Shown here: in pieces, positions 24,666 through 31,851 of the stretch
Layout of the letters: each line of letters opens with the position of its first letter
Numbering within the stretch: position 1 is the stretch's first letter
Source of the DNA: Bacillus sp. FJAT-27245
Lineage (GTDB): Bacteria > Bacillota > Bacilli > Bacillales > Cytobacillaceae
NCBI RefSeq assembly: GCF_001273955.1
Contig: NZ_LIGI01000001.1
Coordinates: forward strand, 3,677,062 to 3,721,835
Reading direction: 5' to 3'
DNA: 44,774 bases
Notes under the pieces: model-generated
The model's database searches: none
The model's input: the letters and a program-made list of their open reading frames with translations, nothing else
What the model was told of the DNA's origin: nothing
Made by a program: the position numbers and the translations under genes

Positions 24666-25103
24666 TTACTTCACATTAAAAATACCTTCCCCGGTTTCGC
24701 CGTTTATTGGAATTGAGGAATGTTCATGCGTAATGGCCCAGAAATCATTTTCTTTTTTACAACTATAGGTGAACCTATTGGTAATCTGCCGCAGTTTTTC
24801 TCCGGATTCTTCGTTATGAGCCTCGAAAGTAACAGCACAATGAATATATGCCAGATTTATATTTTCTTCCACTACTAAATCGGTAAACGTTACTTTAAGT
24901 ATAGCTCCCTCATCCCTTAAATCAGTAAACCACCTTGTCACCATTTCGCTTAATCCGGTGATGCCCTTAACCTCCCAGCTATCCCAGCAATCATACATAT
25001 GGATATCAGCAGAGTATCCGGATAAAAATTTCCCGACATCTCTTTCATAAACCGCAGTTTGATAATTTCCCAACAGATTTTTAACTCTGGTAAAACCCGT
25101 CAT
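24666..25103 (-). CDS. NTF2-like / SnoaL-like protein
   Basis: A 145-aa cone-shaped NTF2-fold protein. An N-terminal helix (VKNLLGNYQTAVYERDVGKFLSGY) is followed by SADIHMYDCWDSWEVKGITGL and the curved-sheet strands AYIHCAVTFEAHNEESGEKLRQ and FTYSCKKENDFWAITHEHSS. This is the DUF4440/SnoaL/ketosteroid-isomerase-like layout; such proteins act as isomerases or ligand-binding modules. AAAGGAG before ATG. It overlaps the upstream small ORF by 4 nt. Substrate unknown. Confidence 0.8.
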   Translation of the reverse strand: MTGFTRVKNLLGNYQTAVYERDVGKFLSGYSADIHMYDCWDSWEVKGITGLSEMVTRWFTDLRDEGAILKVTFTDLVVEENINLAYIHCAVTFEAHNEESGEKLRQITNRFTYSCKKENDFWAITHEHSSIPINGETGEGIFNVK

Positions 25104-25342
25104 GAGGAATTCAGCTCCTTTATCATATACTTGAATCCATATTTAATGTTTGCCATTAAAACATTCCTTGTCTGGAAATTTTCCCCTTCTAGGTTTACAG
25201 GGATTTGTAATCTGCTTTCCCGCTGAAAATGTTTAACGGTCATATTTAATATGAAGCAGTACAATCCCTCTGCGAATCGCCTGCCTTTTTGCAACATATC
25301 TTCTAACCCCACACCCAATACTATGCCTGTGCTATTATTCAA
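25100..25342 (-). CDS. Uncertain small ORF or gene fragment
   Basis: Eighty codons from a TTG without a visible ribosome site; the stop overlaps the start of the NTF2-like gene (ATGA), an arrangement typical of real coupled genes. The sequence (LEDMLQKGRRFAEGLYCFIL and NFQTRNVLMANIKYGFKYMI) is not low-complexity but matches nothing I know. It may be the C-terminal remnant of a truncated gene. Confidence 0.35.
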   Translation of the reverse strand: MNNSTGIVLGVGLEDMLQKGRRFAEGLYCFILNMTVKHFQRESRLQIPVNLEGENFQTRNVLMANIKYGFKYMIKELNSS

Positions 25343-25380
25343 GTAAAAAATTGATAGGACCTAAATCCAGGGGTTTGGAC

Positions 25381-25596
25381 CTAATCGCTTTTAATAATAT
25401 CGAAAACCTTCCTTGTCGTGGCTACCGAAGCAGGAATAAGAATAACAATGGTGATAAAAATCTGAAGCATCACTAAAATGTTGACATAGGACGAATCGAA
25501 CATCATTCCAATGCGTACGTACAAGAATCTGAAAAGTTTAAAGTAGATGACAAAAAAGATTCCAATAAAAAAGTAATAGATCAGTTGTTTTCCCAT
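25381..25596 (-). CDS. Hypothetical two-helix membrane protein
   Basis: About 71 aa. From ATG at 25596 (GGAGGG ten bases upstream) it reads MGKQLIYYFFIGIFFVIYFK, one membrane helix, then a second (YVNILVMLQIFITIVILIPA) and a basic tail. The longer version to 25662 lacks a ribosome site and is not preferred. It follows the 25659 gene on the same strand by about 60 nt. No family recognised. Confidence 0.6.
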   Translation of the reverse strand: MGKQLIYYFFIGIFFVIYFKLFRFLYVRIGMMFDSSYVNILVMLQIFITIVILIPASVATTRKVFDIIKSD

Positions 25597-25658
25597 TTGA
25601 ATTTCTAACCCTCCACATCTTTTTTGTCTAACAATCCCATGAACGGTGGCACCCAACT

Positions 25659-26240
25659 TCATAATTCCTCATTTATTTTGTGCCATTTAAGATCTTCCGG
25701 CGAAAAAATAGTTGTCCCTTTTGGGTACCCGTAATAATAGAGTGCATTTCCATTTTGATCATAGGCCTTAGCATTAAGGAAATCGATCTGCATACTATAT
25801 GGAAATAAAAATGAAATTCGCTCTCCTTTTTTCACTTTCTTTCTCTCAACATCAGGTTCTTCACCGGCCTCTATATAGGCAACTTTCTCATCGTTTGAAA
25901 CGATACTTAAAAAAGACACTTCCGTATTTTCAGTTGTAACGCTCATACCTCCAACGGTCTGAATTTTATCCGAATTATACGGGATAAAGGTAGATGAATA
26001 ACTTCGATAAAATAATAAGCCCGATTTCTCTGCTAAAACGGTACGATACGCCTTTTTAGCATCACTCTTAAATAAAAAAATAGTGGATGTACCACTTTTA
26101 TATCCATCAATCACGTCAAAGTCCCATGTAACAAATGAATTTGCCTTGGCTGCACTTAATGGAGTGAACCGATAGCCAGTTGTCATCATCAGAAAAATAA
26201 TAATGAGTAATACAGGAACAAGAGAAACCCACTTTTTAAT
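25659..26240 (-). CDS. Hypothetical membrane-anchored protein, apparently starting at ATT
   Basis: About 194 aa if started at 26240. The conventional ATG at 26189 lacks a ribosome site and lies inside a hydrophobic segment. Extending upstream in frame gives a basic-hydrophobic signal-anchor, (I/M)KKWVSLVPVLLIIIFLMM. An in-frame TGA stands two codons before ATT, and an ideal AGGAGGG lies 7 nt upstream of this ATT. The rest is a soluble extracellular domain with many Tyr/Ser (YRSYSSTFIPYNSDK) and a VERKKVKKGERISFLFPYSM strand. Function unknown. Either a rare ATT start (as in infC) or an ATG lost by mutation. Confidence 0.55.
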   Translation of the reverse strand: MKKWVSLVPVLLIIIFLMMTTGYRFTPLSAAKANSFVTWDFDVIDGYKSGTSTIFLFKSDAKKAYRTVLAEKSGLLFYRSYSSTFIPYNSDKIQTVGGMSVTTENTEVSFLSIVSNDEKVAYIEAGEEPDVERKKVKKGERISFLFPYSMQIDFLNAKAYDQNGNALYYYGYPKGTTIFSPEDLKWHKINEEL

Positions 26241-26331
26241 ACGTCATCCCTCCTATGGCCAGCCGCACTTTACATATAATTCCTTATATAACATATTCTG
26301 TTTCTATAACGTGAATCCCTTTTTAAAATGC

Positions 26332-26357
26332 AAAAAAAGCCGCCTTTGTAGGCAGCT
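26332..26357 (-). terminator. Minus-strand terminator of the 26407 lipoprotein gene
   Basis: GCTGCC pairs with GGCGGC (one mismatch) around TACAAA and is followed by seven T residues on the minus strand. Confidence 0.78.
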
Positions 26358-26406
26358 CTATCTGTATGTATAGTTATACAACTTTTCATCCTTTAGATCC
26401 TAAGAT

Positions 26407-27081
26407 TTAATCGAGGAGTGTCAATCTCAGAATTTCCATTTCTCCATTTCCAACATCCTTGTCCGCATCTACTGGTTTTTCAAGGGCTACCAAGACTTTT
26501 TTCCCTTCTGTAAAGTCCTCAATACCCAGGTAATTCCCAAATTCATCAGTAAATGTTGTGTTTTCTGTAATTTTTGCCGTACATGGTTTACCCTGTTGGT
26601 AGGTCCTAGAACAATCGACTTCTAAAAGGTCATCCTTAACTGCAGTAATTTTTCCATCAAAGGCTTTTGTTAATAAATTGGTGGTCACTCCAAGCCAAGC
26701 TGTTTTTGTTTCATCAAGGAACTTTACTTTTACTTTAACTTTTTTCCCATCCACCTCTACCACCTTAAGCGGTCTATCATCCCCAATTGTGCAATCAATT
26801 GTATTTTCTTCCATATCCATTTCATATAATGTTTGCATGTCATTGTTTGCTAGAGCTTCGAAGTATTTTTCAAGGTCCTCTTTTTCGTAAATCAAACAAG
26901 TGCCGCCCAATAAAACTGCCCTGTCGCCTGGTTTAAAAACGGGATCCAAATATCTCTCCTGGCTAATTTTATTATTTGTGACATTTGCATTCCCTTTAAC
27001 TATCTTTTCTTTGGTACCACATCCATACAAAAATAATGGTAAAACGAGCAATAAAGTAAGCAGCGAATAGTACTTTTTCAT
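26407..27081 (-). CDS. Predicted lipoprotein
   Basis: About 224 aa. The signal MKKYYSLLTLLLVLPLFLYGC has lipobox LYG-C (Cys21). The mature part contains two further Cys-bearing motifs (GGTCLIYEK and ENTIDCTIGDD) plus VDCSRTYQQGKPCTAKI, so disulfides are possible. Repeating strands like KVVEVDGKKVKVKVKFLDE and DDLLEVDC look like small beta-barrels, which fits a solute- or cell-wall-associated module. ATG at 27081 (GGGGGAAGTA upstream) rather than 27114. Function unknown. Confidence 0.75.
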   Translation of the reverse strand: MKKYYSLLTLLLVLPLFLYGCGTKEKIVKGNANVTNNKISQERYLDPVFKPGDRAVLLGGTCLIYEKEDLEKYFEALANNDMQTLYEMDMEENTIDCTIGDDRPLKVVEVDGKKVKVKVKFLDETKTAWLGVTTNLLTKAFDGKITAVKDDLLEVDCSRTYQQGKPCTAKITENTTFTDEFGNYLGIEDFTEGKKVLVALEKPVDADKDVGNGEMEILRLTLLD

Positions 27082-27179
27082 TACTTCCCCCAAAAAAAAT
27101 AAATTTATATTCATTTAATTCTCCGTTATTCCATATTATCCCTTCTGACTTGAATTATTAAGTGGAAAATTATTAAACC

Positions 27180-27507
27180 TTAGTTCATTTCGTACACCAG
27201 CCACTCAGATTGTTTCCCGCCCAATTTTTCCTACAGCGATTTGGCTGCAAGACTATCTTTTGCGGTTTCCCAAGTCGTGGATTCAAAGCCGTTTTTCCGT
27301 ATGTAGTCCAAACAGGCTTGGAACAACTTTTCACCAACTTTTCCCCTCTCATCCTTGAAACTACAAACAAATCATTCAGGATAGCCCGCCTTTTTACCCT
27401 AGGGGTGCTTAACGTAAAAACAAAGTTGCGAAGCCGATTAACTCACTATTTTCTTTCCCCACAAATTGAAGCCCGCTTGAACAGTTCTCAAGTGATGATT
27501 AAGGCTG
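27180..27507 (-). pseudogene. Broken GNAT acetyltransferase, paralogue of the gene at 30838-31293
   Basis: On the minus strand the region aligns with the C-terminal two-thirds of the intact GNAT gene: [20 protein letters not shown], then [19 protein letters not shown], then LFQACLDYIRKNG and [13 protein letters not shown] at the end. The frame is broken twice (near FATLF and after FVVSR) and a TAG replaces a Tyr codon before the C-terminus. The first 45 or so codons are missing. It is a dead, truncated duplicate. Confidence 0.85.
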
Positions 27508-27670
27508 GATGAGGAGCGGGAACAAAAGGCCGTAAAGTTGGAGGTACTATGGTTAATCAGCTAAAATTAAATCATGATATCACGTTGTGCTCGGAGAATG
27601 ACAGTTAAGACAATTGTATACTTGCCAAGATTTCGCCTGCCGAGTCGATAAAGGTCTTTTTAAAGAAGAG

Positions 27671-28513
27671 GTGAGGAAAGTTTCGATCTTGCGATTAATT
27701 CGGAAAATTTACCAATCTTTTATTGATAAACCTTTTAAAGAAGGGATGGTTTTAAACGGCCGCTACGTGGTTTTGAATATTATAGGGGCTGGAAGCTATG
27801 GGATTGTTTATCTTTGCAATGACTTGAAGACAGAAGAGAATAGAGTGGTTAAACAGCTCCGTCCAAGTAAACGGCGTAACAAAAAAGAGATTGGGCTGTT
27901 TGAAAATGAGACCTCTGTGTTGGGCAGGCTTAACCATCCAAATATGCCAAGCTTATATGAAGCTTTCTCAGATAACGAATATTTTTTTTATGTAATGAGT
28001 TTCATTGAAGGGGACAATTTGGAAGACCTAATTTTTTTCAAGAAGAAAACTTTTAATGAGAGAGAGTCTCTGCTCATTCTTGATCAGCTGCTCGAATTAG
28101 TCGATTATCTTCACAAAAAAGACATTTACCATCAAGATTTACGTATTCCAAACATTTTACTAAAAAATAATGAGCCTTTTTTAATCGATTTTGGGTTGTC
28201 TAAGAAGGGAGCCACAGCAGCCCCTATCCAATCCCCAGCTAGTTCTTTACAGAAGAAACAAGAAGGTATCTTGGAAATGAAACAACAGGACTACTATGAT
28301 TTAGGAGAAATACTTTTATATTTGCTTTATACGACGTACTCTTCAAAAAACAAGAAAGCCCTTCCTTGGACAGAAGAACTTTCTTTAGAAATGCAAACAG
28401 TATATTTGCTGAAACGGCTATTGGGCATTAACAAACATTATACGGATATTAGTGAGATTTCGGCTGATCTTCATGCAGCACTCAAAGCGAACGAAAAAGC
28501 ACATTCGCCATAG
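27671..28513 (+). CDS. ybdM: Hanks-type Ser/Thr protein kinase, YbdM-like
   Basis: About 280 aa without membrane segment or PASTA domains, so a cytoplasmic kinase. The glycine loop is IGAGSYGIVYL, the ATP-anchoring Lys is in RVVKQLRP, the catalytic loop is YHQDLRIPNILL (HQD where HRD is usual, and Arg instead of Lys at D+2), and IDFGLSKK is the DFG motif. It ends with an EEL..LLKRLLGI helix as in Bacillus subtilis YbdM, to which it is very similar in length and motif text. The start is uncertain: GTG 27671 or TTG 27689. The D-L-R-x-P-N loop, shared with YbdM, suggests an active enzyme. Convergent with the SR-rich gene. Confidence 0.87.
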   Translation: MRKVSILRLIRKIYQSFIDKPFKEGMVLNGRYVVLNIIGAGSYGIVYLCNDLKTEENRVVKQLRPSKRRNKKEIGLFENETSVLGRLNHPNMPSLYEAFSDNEYFFYVMSFIEGDNLEDLIFFKKKTFNERESLLILDQLLELVDYLHKKDIYHQDLRIPNILLKNNEPFLIDFGLSKKGATAAPIQSPASSLQKKQEGILEMKQQDYYDLGEILLYLLYTTYSSKNKKALPWTEELSLEMQTVYLLKRLLGINKHYTDISEISADLHAALKANEKAHSP

Positions 28514-28522
28514 AGAGGAAGG

Positions 28523-28687
28523 TTAGCTGCTGCTCCGGCCCTTCCGCTTGTAGCGGTTACTTCCACTCATTGGAGATCGTTTATACCGCCGGCTGCTGCT
28601 ACTGCTGCCTCCGCGATAATAACCATGTCTTCGCTCGCTGCTGCCTTGGGTGAGTTGTTTGATTTGCCTTATTATTTTTTTAAACAT
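28523..28687 (-). CDS. Small Ser/Arg/Lys/Tyr-rich basic protein next to the kinase
   Basis: A 54-aa protein below the usual length cut-off. It starts at ATG 28687 with AGAGGTAAAAA upstream. Residues 1-14 form an amphipathic basic helix (MFKKIIRQIKQLTQ). The rest is low-complexity: RHGYYRGG, a five-Ser run, RRYKRSP, NRYKRKGR and a final SSS. The codons are a mixture typical of real genes. It converges on the kinase gene, with stops only 9 nt apart. The Ser-Arg-Tyr content makes it a candidate kinase substrate or nucleic-acid binder; the role is inferred. Confidence 0.65.
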   Translation of the reverse strand: MFKKIIRQIKQLTQGSSERRHGYYRGGSSSSSRRYKRSPMSGSNRYKRKGRSSS

Positions 28688-28866
28688 TTTTTACCTCTTT
28701 TCATTGTTTATAGGTCTTGGTGTTTTGTTTAATCTAGCATAAATGAAGGACAAAATATAATAAGAACCACTAAGCAAAGTCTACCCAGCTTCACTTGTCT
28801 CCATCCTTCAGAATCAATAACGGTTATTCATATAGCGTCCAAACATGTACTTTTACGAACGAGTTT

Positions 28867-29253
28867 TTAGGTGATTTGAATGATATCTTGGTCTATACTT
28901 TCCAAACCTTCATTAAAAATAAGCTTTGTTTTAAAATGGTACGATATATCTTCTGTTGAAACCCTAATAGAGGCCGGCAGATTAAAAGTAAACGAAATTT
29001 TATTTAATTCTTCCGAAGGAATAAGCCTAGATGACAAGATCGTTACTGAATCTATTATTTTTTCTATACCCTTAGATTGATCAATCATGACCAAATCACA
29101 GTCGATTCTTTTGATTTTTTGTTCAATAGTACCTCCTCTGATTAAGAAATGCCCATAAATTTTTTCACCGGCACTATACGTTTTCTTAGGCAAGATAAGA
29201 TCAATTTGTGCTAAACCTATTCCTAAACGTGACATTAACTTCCTCAGTAACAA
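28867..29253 (-). CDS. Short Spo0M-like protein
   Basis: A 128-aa protein matching the N-terminal arrestin-like half of the sporulation-control protein Spo0M: LGIGLAQIDLILPKKTYSAGEKIYGHFLIRGG and IEQKIKRIDCDLVMI are the hallmark strands, then FTFNLPASIRVS. Bacillus subtilis Spo0M is about twice as long, so this is a half-size version that ends after the first beta-sandwich. TTG start with GAGGAGGGC. Probably a scaffolding protein of the spore/stress network; function inferred from the family. Confidence 0.8.
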   Translation of the reverse strand: MLLRKLMSRLGIGLAQIDLILPKKTYSAGEKIYGHFLIRGGTIEQKIKRIDCDLVMIDQSKGIEKIIDSVTILSSRLIPSEELNKISFTFNLPASIRVSTEDISYHFKTKLIFNEGLESIDQDIIQIT

Positions 29254-29405
29254 GGAATGCCCTCCTCATTCGTTTAAGTTTTCACATATTTCTTCATGTG
29301 GCTTTCTGTTCGAGATTTTAGAGGATTTTCTATCGGACTTACTCTACAGGGCGAGCCCCGTTTTACAGGCCCGTTCTATAACCCGGACTTATAAAATTTG
29401 GAGGG

Positions 29406-30194
29406 TTATACACCTTTAAATTCTTTTCCAGAATGCAACTCTTTTTTATCCTTTGATAGAAACCAGCCTCCCAATGAGATTAGAACGAGTACAACATAAA
29501 ATGTTATCTTCCATTCAGGTGAGTTAGCTAATCCTTCAGGCAATAAAGCCAGCTCCGGGTGTGATAATGTTAAAACAGACAACTTTACTCCAACCCTACC
29601 GACAATGAGGAAAGCGGCAATTTCCAAGCCAGGTTTCGTATGAAGCAATTTGACAAAGAAATTAGCGGCAAAGCGCATAATTACTAAACCTATCATTCCT
29701 CCAGCAAAAATAACGAGGAATTTCCCTCCATCTAGCCCGCCGATTTGGGGAAGTTTTGTATTAGGAAGTGTAACTGCCAGTGCTACCGCTGCTGGAATAG
29801 AGTCTACTGCAAATGCGGTATCGGCCAATTCTATCTTGAAAACAGTTCCCCAAAACCCTAATTGTTTCTTTTTCTCCTCTCCTATATTCATATCTTTTCC
29901 TTTATTTGCGACCAATTTTCTAACAATATGATTGATTGTAATAAATAAAAGATAAAGAGCACCTATTGCTTGGACCTGCCATACATCGACAAGGAAGGAA
30001 ATCGCAAATAATGAAGCAAAACGGAAAACAAATGCACCTGCGAGTCCATAAAACAGTGCTTTCTTTCTATCCTCTTCTAGAAGATGCTTGACCATAATCG
30101 CTAAAACCAGTGCGTTATCCGCTGCTAATAGTCCCTCAATGGCAATTAAAAGCAATAGTACCCAGCCGTATTATAATAAAATTGAAAGTTCCAC
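29406..30194 (-). pseudogene. ykoY: YkoY-type TerC membrane protein with a nonsense codon at position 8
   Basis: TerC-family integral membrane protein of the YkoY type, involved in manganese export or metal homeostasis. LLAADNALVLAIMVKHL, the IELADTAFAVDSIPAAVA block and VIFAGGMIGLVIMRFAANF are the TerC landmarks, with conserved acidic residues in D-N-A and D-x-x-F-A-V-D. The natural start is GTG at 30194 (AAGGGAG 11 bases upstream): GTG-GAA-CTT-TCA-ATT-TTA-TTA-TAA, then YGWVLLLIAIEG. Relatives have Glu at the TAA position as I recall, so GAA became TAA. A reading frame from the TTG at 30155 lacks a ribosome site. Either disabled or re-initiated; it sits in a manganese-riboswitch transcript. 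Confidence 0.78.
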
Positions 30195-30210
30195 GTAACT
30201 TAATTCTCCC

Positions 30211-30345
30211 TTAGTATCTTAATTGGTTGTTTATATATTTTTCCTCAATGCGCTTTTCAATTTTTTCAATTTGCGCCTTATCTTTTAGAAGCTCTTCTTT
30301 GTTTTTTCTGAGTAATTCAGAAAAGGATAATTTTGCTTTTCTCAT
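30211..30345 (-). CDS. fbpB: FbpB-like small basic protein
   Basis: A 44-aa highly charged helical protein: MRKAKLSFSELLRKNKEELL and then KDKAQIEKIEKRIEEKY. This opening is that of Bacillus FbpB, a small protein that helps the FsrA sRNA to spare iron. The true start is ATG 30345 (AAGGAGGAGATAAC upstream); the open frame to 30444 runs through a hairpin and is not translated. It stands between the manganese riboswitch and the TerC gene, 16 nt upstream of the latter. An iron or metal-sparing function is inferred from the family. Confidence 0.82.
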   Translation of the reverse strand: MRKAKLSFSELLRKNKEELLKDKAQIEKIEKRIEEKYINNQLRY

Positions 30346-30512
30346 AACGTTATCTCCTCCTTCTTTTATTGTTAATATGTTAAAGTGTGGCCGTCTAATT
30401 TCTTCCGTTGTATTTAACAAGCCGTTTTTGTTTAACGGCTTCATTTACTATGGCCACAAGTAAATGAAGTCTATTTTTCTATAGCCTTGCCTCCCACCGA
30501 AAATCACCAAAT

Positions 30513-30549
30513 AAAAAAACCCTTACCAGATCTGGTAAAGGTTTTTTTT
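30513..30549 (-). terminator. Strong intrinsic terminator behind the riboswitch
   Basis: AAACCTTTACCAGA pairs with TCTGGTAAGGGTTT and is followed by T residues on the minus strand; it is almost symmetric and could stop plus-strand transcripts too. It repeats the ACCTTTACC/GGTAAGGGT arm of the hairpin just upstream of it. Confidence 0.8.
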
Positions 30550-30556
30550 ACAAATA

Positions 30557-30584
30557 AAGACCCTTACCAACAGGTAAAGGTCTT
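30557..30584 (-). terminator. First expression-platform hairpin
   Basis: AGACCTTTACC pairs with GGTAAGGGTCT; its 5' arm contains the CCTTT that would otherwise close the aptamer's P1 helix with AAAGG at 30667. So metal binding and this hairpin are mutually exclusive. Its T tract is weak (TTATTTG). Confidence 0.75.
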
Positions 30585-30670
30585 GCTAACAACGTTATGT
30601 TGCCAACAAAGCCGGGAATGACAACACTCCGCAATGACGACTTTGTTGTAAAAGCTACTCCCCTTTAGGA
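30572..30670 (-). ncRNA. yybP-ykoY (manganese) riboswitch aptamer
   Basis: On the minus strand the order is AAAGGGGAGTAGC, GTCGTCATTGCGG, CATTCCCGGCTTTGTTGG and AGACCTTTACC, the conserved landmarks of the Mn-sensing yybP-ykoY aptamer (L1/L3 metal site and P1 AAAGG/CCTTT). It precedes a YkoY-type TerC gene, its usual partner. Manganese is expected to favour read-through. Confidence 0.92.
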
Positions 30671-30693
30671 GAACTATTCAACTATTTAAAGCA

Positions 30694-30723
30694 ACTATAT
30701 TATACTCCCTATATGCATGTCAA
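30694..30723 (-). promoter_or_regulatory. Promoter of the riboswitch transcript
   Basis: On the minus strand TTGACA, 18 bp, then TATAGT; the start of the aptamer follows about 20 nt later. A TATAAT overlaps but would give a spacer of only 13 bp. Confidence 0.65.
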
Positions 30724-30837
30724 ATATCTTACTCATACGTGGAAATCATGCTACGGATAAGTATTTGATCTTCCTATGACCCAGAGGATTTCGTAAATCA
30801 AAAAGGCACTGCCAATCAATTGCCATTTTACCTAACC

Positions 30838-31293
30838 TTAGTTAATTTCATAAACAAGCCACTCAGATTGCTTACCGCCCATTCTTTCATATAGTGATTG
30901 CGCTACTAGATTATCCTTTGCGGTTTCCCATGTCATGGAAGAGAAATCTTTTTTCCGGATGTATTCCAAACAGGCCTTGAATAGCATTTCTCCAACTTTT
31001 TTGCCTCTTGCCCTTGATGCCACAAACAAATCATTCAGGATTGCCTGTCTTTTCACCCTCAGGGTGCTGAATGTGAAATATAAAGTGGCGAATCCGATTA
31101 ACTCCCCGTTTTCCTCGGCCACAAACTGAAGTCCGCTTGAAGGCGCCTCCAGCAAATGAGTAATCAAGCCCTTTAACTTATCCTCTTCTGGTTCAGGCTG
31201 TCGATAAAAATCAACAATGTACAGTCTCATCAATTCGTACAGCTCACTTACATCTTTGGCTGCTGCCGGCCTAATTTCTATAGTTGGATTCAC
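30838..31293 (-). CDS. GNAT family acetyltransferase (intact paralogue)
   Basis: A 151-aa acetyltransferase. Motif order: [22 protein letters not shown] at the N-terminus, [19 protein letters not shown], then [27 protein letters not shown] (motif A; R-x2-G-x-G is degenerate, RGKKVG) and [20 protein letters not shown] at the C-terminus. Starts at GTG with AGGGAGAG upstream. The dead duplicate at 27180-27507 is of the same gene. Substrate unknown. Confidence 0.87.
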   Translation of the reverse strand: MNPTIEIRPAAAKDVSELYELMRLYIVDFYRQPEPEEDKLKGLITHLLEAPSSGLQFVAEENGELIGFATLYFTFSTLRVKRQAILNDLFVASRARGKKVGEMLFKACLEYIRKKDFSSMTWETAKDNLVAQSLYERMGGKQSEWLVYEIN

Positions 31294-31415
31294 ACGTTTT
31301 CTCTCCCTACGGCACTTTTTTCATACAAGCGTACCTACTCTTATCTGCTTTTCCCACTTCTTATTGGGGCACTTATTTTATTAAAATATCGAATTCTCCG
31401 CTCCTGCCTATACCA

Positions 31416-31439
31416 GACCCAGAAACGTAACATATCGTA
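31416..31439 (+). promoter_or_regulatory. SigK-like promoter of the YjcZ-type gene
   Basis: CATATCGTA fits CATAnnnTA; ACC lies about 16 nt upstream. Transcription would start about 25 nt before the ATG. The pattern also overlaps SigE consensus. Confidence 0.5.
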
Positions 31440-31470
31440 TCGTATCTTCTTCCCAAAGGTGGTGGTGTTC

Positions 31471-31620
31471 ATGTTCGGTTATGGTGGCTTTGGTTACGGC
31501 GGCTGCTGTGGTTACGGTGGCTACGGTTACGGTGGTGGCTTTGGTTACGGCGGTGGTTTCGCCCTAATCATCGTCCTGTTCATTTTGCTAATTATCATCG
31601 GTGCAACAATTTGCTGGTAA
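31471..31620 (+). CDS. YjcZ family sporulation peptide
   Basis: A 49-aa peptide below the usual length limit. The N-terminal half is Gly/Tyr-rich ([25 protein letters not shown]) and is followed by one membrane helix, [20 protein letters not shown]. The ending F-A-L-I[12 protein letters not shown] matches the YjcZ/YhbE-like sporulation proteins of Bacillus, which are expressed late in the mother cell. AAAGGTGG precedes ATG. Located in its own transcript with a SigK-like promoter and a terminator. Confidence 0.9.
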   Translation: MFGYGGFGYGGCCGYGGYGYGGGFGYGGGFALIIVLFILLIIIGATICW

Positions 31621-31716
31621 TCTGTTTTCAAAAATTCATTGTTCAAGCCGTTCATCCAATCATAATCCGTAAACCGTATTAAAAGTGTTATCACCAACCT
31701 GACTATCTAAAAAATA

Positions 31717-31750
31717 GCGCCGAGACTCCTCCGCTTTCTCGGCGTTTTTT
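31717..31750 (+). terminator. Terminator of the YjcZ-type gene
   Basis: CGCCGAG pairs with CTCGGCG around a 13-nt loop and is followed by six T residues. It is about 100 nt past the stop. Confidence 0.85.
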
Positions 31751-31851
31751 CACATATCAATCTTTAATTCACCTAAAAACACGATTCCAAAATATCGCAT
31801 TTGTATAATTTTAACATACATCCAATTCGTAGTTAAAAATAAATTTATACC

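Noticed and set aside
25355-25385. Direct repeat GGACCTAA at the end of the 25342 ORF region
   Set aside because: Only two short copies 18 nt apart; no mobile element or operator context.
27549-27608. 19-codon ORF with a GGAGG site before the kinase
   Set aside because: Well-formed ribosome site, but too short to support; no conserved feature. It could be a leader peptide or chance.
30346-30444. N-terminal extension of the FbpB-like protein
   Set aside because: It passes through a hairpin (AAGCCGTT/AACGGCTT) and lacks homology; the ATG at 30345 has an excellent ribosome site.
30511-30590. CRISPR-like repeats, because the same arm occurs several times
   Set aside because: The copies are paired arms of terminator hairpins with no spacers of equal length; no cas genes are near.
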